7,112 nt of DNA, taken from assembly GCA_031260545.1 (NCBI GenBank), contig JAIRJQ010000069.1, forward strand, positions 1 to 7,112, in the 5' to 3' direction. The number at the start of each line of letters is the position of its first letter. Position 1 is the stretch's first letter. The position numbers and the translations under genes were made by a program. The DNA is from Methanomassiliicoccaceae archaeon (GTDB lineage: Archaea; Thermoplasmatota; Thermoplasmata; Methanomassiliicoccales; Methanomethylophilaceae). This document shows, in pieces, positions 4,616 to 7,112 of this stretch. The notes below the pieces were generated by a model. The model saw nothing but the letters and a program-made list of their open reading frames with translations. It did not search any database and was not told the DNA's origin.

Positions 4616-5865
4616 TCTATCGTCATCTTGGAAAGTTCCTTCGTCTTTTTTCCGTATACGGCGATGTTCAGTTTCTTTGATCTGATGATATCATCGGCCA
4701 CCCGCATCACATCTTCGTCGGTGACGTTATCCAATGCGTCAAGGTCCTTCGAGAACGGTTCTGCCTTTCCGGTGAGCATGAATGATTTTGTCAGCCTGTA
4801 CATCCTGCGGTCGGTCGATTCCAGGCTCCTTGCGGTAGCTCCCTTCAGAAGATTCCTTGCTCTGTCGAGTTCGCCTTTGTGAAGACCGTTGTCCCTCAGT
4901 TCTTTCATTACATCCGCTGCGGTGTTTATCGCATTCATCACGTTGTTCTCGGTGGATGACATGTATGCGGCCATTGATCCGGCATCGGTGTTCTGGTCTA
5001 TGGTAGAGAACACGGAATAAACGAGTGCTTTCTCTTCCCTTATGCTCTGGAACAGTCTTGAGCTCATCCCTGCCCCTAATACCGCTGTAAGCATCCTTAA
5101 CGTGGCCCTGTCGGGGTGATCTGCAGGATAGGCATGGAAACCCATTCCCGTGTATGTGTGGTCCCCCTTCCTCGTATAAAGGCGGTAAGCGGAACCGGTC
5201 CTGACCGGAGGCCTTCTGATTATTTTTTTCCCTTCGCCGACGTCGTCGAAATTCTTTTCCGCCCATTCTTTTACATCTGCCGGATCAACGGAACCGCATG
5301 CCATTACGGCGATGTTGGGCTGTTTGTACCGTTCGTAGAAATATTCTTTTAACGTTCCTGAATTGAGTTTTGATACTATATCCGTTTCACCTGCTTCATT
5401 TTGAGAAAGTTCGTGACCGTCCCATAATGTTTCCGCAAAGAGCTTATGGATGTATGAATCCGGATCGTTCTCCCACATGCTTATTTCTTGCAATACGATC
5501 TTCTTTTCCAATTCAACATCGTTCTCGGCGATCAACGGGTTGACACAAATGTCCGCGACGAGCTCCTTTGCGATGTCCGCCGTTTCTTTTAGTGTTATTC
5601 CGTAAAATGCGGTCATCTCTTTTGATGTGAACGCGTTCATCTCGCCTCCGGCCCCTTCGATCTCCTTCGATATCTGGAGTGACGTCCTTTTTTTCGTTCC
5701 GCGGAAAACAACGTGTTCCAAAAGATGCGATATCCCTCCGATATCTTTGCTCTCATCCCGCGATCCAGTTCTTACCGCGACCAGAAACCCGGAACTTATT
5801 GTTCCTTTGATCTTTTCCGTGATGACAGGTATCCCGTTACACGTGTGCTCAAGCGATATGTCCAT
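4600..5865 (-). CDS. M16-family zinc metallopeptidase (pitrilysin / processing-peptidase-like)
   Basis: A 421-residue protein, the usual length of single-unit bacterial M16B peptidases. The inverted zinc motif HLLEH (H47, E50, H51) is intact, and E127 (VLQEIS) lies exactly 76 residues later as the third zinc ligand. The second, inactive-fold half (about 190-400) carries the SIREEKALVYSV segment with R276 and Y283, the substrate-binding R/Y pair. Both halves are therefore present and the enzyme should be active. No signal peptide or membrane segment is seen, so it is probably cytosolic. Known relatives, such as bacterial YmxG-type and mitochondrial processing peptidases, degrade or trim peptides in a closed clam-shell dimer. 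The natural substrate is unknown. The start codon lacks a ribosome site but has a TATA-like box about 24 bp upstream (leaderless). It is divergent from the PAC2 gene. M16 enzymes are far more common in bacteria, so transfer is possible. Confidence 0.93.
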   Translation of the reverse strand: MDISLEHTCNGIPVITEKIKGTISSGFLVAVRTGSRDESKDIGGISHLLEHVVFRGTKKRTSLQISKEIEGAGGEMNAFTSKEMTAFYGITLKETADIAKELVADICVNPLIAENDVELEKKIVLQEISMWENDPDSYIHKLFAETLWDGHELSQNEAGETDIVSKLNSGTLKEYFYERYKQPNIAVMACGSVDPADVKEWAEKNFDDVGEGKKIIRRPPVRTGSAYRLYTRKGDHTYTGMGFHAYPADHPDRATLRMLTAVLGAGMSSRLFQSIREEKALVYSVFSTIDQNTDAGSMAAYMSSTENNVMNAINTAADVMKELRDNGLHKGELDRARNLLKGATARSLESTDRRMYRLTKSFMLTGKAEPFSKDLDALDNVTDEDVMRVADDIIRSKKLNIAVYGKKTKELSKMTIDQMDI

Positions 5866-5884
5866 GCACTTGTAACATTCGATG

Positions 5885-5892
5885 TATTAATA
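5885..5892. promoter_or_regulatory. Self-complementary TATA-like box shared by the divergent M16 and PAC2 genes
   Basis: TATTAATA is its own reverse complement. Its centre is about 24 bp from the M16 start codon (5865, minus) and about 30 bp from the PAC2 start codon (5918, plus). Both distances suit archaeal TATA-to-start spacing for leaderless or near-leaderless mRNAs, and neither start codon has a ribosome site. No other good TATA-like element lies in this 52-bp gap, so one box may serve both directions. Confidence 0.5.
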
Positions 5893-5917
5893 GCGTTGTT
5901 CCCCATGTCTGAAGTAT

Positions 5918-6661
5918 ATGACGTTCGAGGTTCACAAATATAAGGATATAAGATGGAATAATCCGATCGCGGTCATAGGTTTTCCGAGTATAGGGTTATC
6001 AAGTTCCATCGCCGCCAACTTCCTTGCCAGAACACTTGATCTGGAGGTGGTCGGCGGTATAAGCTCGCCTGATTTCCCTCCATATGCTGTGGTGCAGAAC
6101 GGCGTTCCTTTACCGCCGGTAAGGATGTACGCAGGAGGGCGCGATTGCGACACGCATTGCAGCGGAGTGAACTGCGATGCCCTTATTGTTGTTACGTCGG
6201 AGTTCATACCTAAGATCGAGCATCACCATCCGCTCGCAATATCATTATTGGACTGGCTGAAAAAGAACGGCGTCATGACGATCATATGCTTGGAGGCGAT
6301 ACCGCAGTTCGATGCCGATGACCGCATCTACGGGGTAGGTTCAACGCCGGCGGCCAATAAGATAATGTCAGAATATTCGATCCAAGGGTTAGAGGATACG
6401 CTTGTCAGAGGGACCGCAGGCGTTATGTTATACGAGGGAGCAATGCGGAATATTGACGTATTTGCGATACTCGGTCCTGCGAGGGCAGATATGCCGGATC
6501 CCCGCGCCGCCGCAAAACTCATGGAACCGCTGGCGAGGATGCTCCCTGAATTAAAGATAGATCTGGGTCCTTTGTATAAAGATGCAGAGGAGATCGAAAA
6601 AAGAATGGATGCACACTCGGCCGCGGTGAGCGCCGGGAATAAAGATTTCCTCTACGGATGA
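5918..6661 (+). CDS. PAC2-family proteasome assembly chaperone (PbaA/PbaB-like)
   Basis: A 247-residue protein of the usual archaeal PAC2 length. The N-terminal core is recognisable: PIAVIGFPSIGLSSSIAANF (16-35), then VGGISSPDFPPYAVVQNGVP and LPPVRMYAGG. A second conserved block is YGVGSTPAANKIMSEY (138-153) with RGTAGVMLYEGA. Residues about 220-235 form a charged helix. The C-terminus ends in L-Y-G, matching the hydrophobic-tyrosine-any (HbYX) tripeptide with which proteasome activators and PbaB-type chaperones dock into the 20S alpha ring. Known role of relatives: helping 20S proteasome assembly, or acting as an ATP-independent activator. A C77-x2-H80-C81-x4-C86 group, followed by H102-H104, is unusual and could bind metal. 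The nearest neighbour is the divergent M16 peptidase. ATG 5918 is chosen because it directly precedes the conserved core and fits the TATA-like box. Confidence 0.9.
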   Translation: MTFEVHKYKDIRWNNPIAVIGFPSIGLSSSIAANFLARTLDLEVVGGISSPDFPPYAVVQNGVPLPPVRMYAGGRDCDTHCSGVNCDALIVVTSEFIPKIEHHHPLAISLLDWLKKNGVMTIICLEAIPQFDADDRIYGVGSTPAANKIMSEYSIQGLEDTLVRGTAGVMLYEGAMRNIDVFAILGPARADMPDPRAAAKLMEPLARMLPELKIDLGPLYKDAEEIEKRMDAHSAAVSAGNKDFLYG

Positions 6662-6663
6662 AT

Positions 6664-6680
6664 CAGAACATCTGTCTTTT
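6664..6680 (+). terminator. Weak possible terminator after the PAC2 gene
   Basis: CAGA-ACA-TCTG is a 4-bp hairpin 2 nt after the PAC2 stop codon, followed by TCTTTT. The stem is short and the T-run is interrupted, so the call is tentative; archaeal polymerase can stop at U-rich tracts alone. Confidence 0.3.
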
Positions 6681-6689
6681 GCGTCTCTG

Positions 6690-6777
6690 CCGCTCATATC
6701 TTATTAATTGAACATTGGTATGAAATGATGAAAGGCACAGCCTGAAGGAGAAATGACCATGTAAAATAAATGAGCGG
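6690..6777 (+). ncRNA. Candidate structured RNA in the IS110 left end (possible bridge RNA part)
   Basis: Several inverted repeats nest inside one another. CCGCTCAT (6690-6697) pairs with ATGAGCGG (6770-6777), and TTATT (6701-6705) with AATAA (6765-6769). ACAT-T-GGT (6712-6719) pairs with ACCATGT (6756-6762) with one bulged base, and AGGC-ACA-GCCT (6733-6743) forms a hairpin inside the innermost loop. All pair in order without crossing, giving a long rod with internal loops. Bridge RNAs of the IS110 group come from this position and have stem-loops with internal guide loops, so the identity is plausible but unproven. A TATA-like TATTAATT at 6702-6709 could instead be the transposase promoter. 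Confidence 0.4.
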
Positions 6778-6816
6778 TTTCTGTTACTCTAAGTAACCAA
6801 ACTGGAGACAGAAACC
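6776..6816 (+). promoter_or_regulatory. Inverted repeat enclosing the transposase ribosome-binding site
   Basis: GGTTTCTGT (6776-6784) and ACAGAAACC (6808-6816) are perfect 9-bp inverted repeats ending on the base before the transposase ATG. The loop holds most of the ribosome site GGAGA (6804-6808) and an alternative hairpin, GTTACT-CTA-AGTAAC (6783-6797), that competes for two bases. Folding of the 9-bp stem would hinder translation, a way to keep transposase expression low; it may also be a second stem-loop of a bridge RNA. Confidence 0.5.
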
Positions 6817-7112
6817 ATGAAGTACATTGGATTGGACGTACATAAAAAGAATACATGTGCCTGCATAATGAACGCATCGGGAAAGGAAGTTCACGCGATG
6901 GAAGTGAACTCCAAACCTGCCGGTCTTGAGAAGATCGCTGAATACATGGGAGATGAGGAATACGCCGTATTGATGGAATCCTCCACTTATTCGATAAAAG
7001 TGCACCGGTATTTCGCCGATCGCGGTGTGGCTGCGCACACCGCTCACGCAAAATATCTTTCCATGATAACGAAAAGTGATAGAAAAACTGACAAGATCGA
7101 CGCATCCCATCT
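6817..7112 (+). CDS. IS110-family DEDD transposase, N-terminal part, cut by the window edge
   Basis: The open frame runs from ATG 6817 to the window end: 98 codons plus two bases, with no stop. It begins MKYIGLDVHKKNTCACIM, the hallmark start of IS110 transposases. All four acidic residues of the RuvC-like DEDD site can be placed: D7, E54 (VLMESSTYS), and D92 with D95 (KTDKIDA). The catalytic N-terminal domain is therefore intact as far as seen. The C-terminal domain with the conserved serine lies outside, so whether the gene is complete is unknown. Known role: RNA-guided recombination that excises and inserts the element as a circle. GGAGA (6804-6808) 8 nt upstream supports the start. The proline-poor, lysine-rich sequence is coding-like throughout; antisense open frames here are shadows. 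Confidence 0.92.
   Translation, partial: MKYIGLDVHKKNTCACIMNASGKEVHAMEVNSKPAGLEKIAEYMGDEEYAVLMESSTYSIKVHRYFADRGVAAHTAHAKYLSMITKSDRKTDKIDASH

Larger units (their letters stand above)
6690..7112 (+). mobile_element. IS110-family insertion sequence, left part, cut by the window edge
   Basis: The transposase start plus about 127 bp of structured non-coding DNA before it make up the visible part. The true left boundary is not marked by terminal inverted repeats, as expected for IS110, and could lie anywhere from just after the PAC2 stop codon to about 6690. Known for the family: a DEDD transposase works with a bridge RNA made from the element's non-coding end (5' of the transposase in the IS110 group, 3' in the IS1111 group). 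The right end and the target duplication, if any, are outside the window. Confidence 0.75.

Noticed and set aside
4739..5266. A 175-residue minus-strand frame inside the M16 gene
   Set aside because: It is an alternate frame within the M16 peptidase, very rich in Arg/Gly/Glu, with no domain; the M16 frame keeps all catalytic residues.
6662..6816. Terminal inverted repeats or a target duplication marking the left end of the insertion sequence
   Set aside because: No repeat could be tied to an element boundary, IS110 elements often lack them, and the right end is outside the window.
6704..7110. Minus-strand open frames (108 and 133 residues) over the transposase
   Set aside because: They are antisense to the DEDD transposase start, extend through its control region and show no domain; shadows.
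1..7112. CRISPR arrays, tRNA or rRNA genes, and phage or defence genes
   Set aside because: No regularly spaced direct repeats, tRNA-like cloverleaf, conserved rRNA stretch or recognisable defence protein was found.

Overview
The window most likely comes from a methanogenic archaeon. The strongest evidence is an intact hdrC-hdrB pair (heterodisulfide reductase, the last step of methanogenesis), supported by a [NiFe]-hydrogenase maturation protease and an archaeal PAC2-type proteasome chaperone. Archaeal TATA-like boxes sit 20-30 bp in front of several start codons that lack a Shine-Dalgarno (SD) sequence. The mix of cytosolic HdrBC, bacterial-looking imports and leaderless starts would fit a gut-type Methanomassiliicoccales (Thermoplasmata), but that placement is inference and no rRNA is present to test it.

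Layout. (1) 1-917: the N-terminus of hybrid cluster protein Hcp on the minus strand (cut by the window edge) is divergent from a Crp/Fnr-family regulator. The gap between them holds a perfect 18-bp palindrome over a TATA-like box, which looks like a self-contained nitrosative/oxidative stress switch. (2) 1023-1669: two small plus-strand genes of unknown function. The first has four cysteines and the second a possible helix-turn-helix; a hairpin separates them. (3) 1720-3132: the minus-strand hdrC-hdrB operon with its promoter and a clear hairpin-plus-U-tract terminator. (4) 3155-3971: a perfect 24-bp palindrome upstream of hdrC, overlapping the stop codon of a minus-strand ModE/LysR-like regulator. 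(5) 4124-4615: hydrogenase maturation protease on the plus strand, converging on and overlapping by 16 bp an M16 zinc protease (minus, to 5865). (6) 5866-6661: a short divergent promoter with a self-complementary TATA-like box, then the PAC2 protein, whose C-terminus ends in an HbYX-type tripeptide. (7) 6690-7112: the left part of an IS110-family element. The DEDD transposase start is preceded by strongly structured non-coding DNA that could encode a bridge RNA; the element runs off the window.

How the parts fit together. HdrBC and the hydrogenase protease serve energy metabolism: H2-dependent reduction of CoM-S-S-CoB. The ModE-like protein is placed to control hdrCB. Hcp plus the Crp/Fnr protein form a stress module of bacterial style. 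The M16 peptidase and PAC2 protein share a promoter region and both concern protein turnover or proteasome assembly. No complete new multi-gene system is visible. The least-explained parts are the structured IS110 left end, the two palindromic operators, and the pair of small unknown genes.
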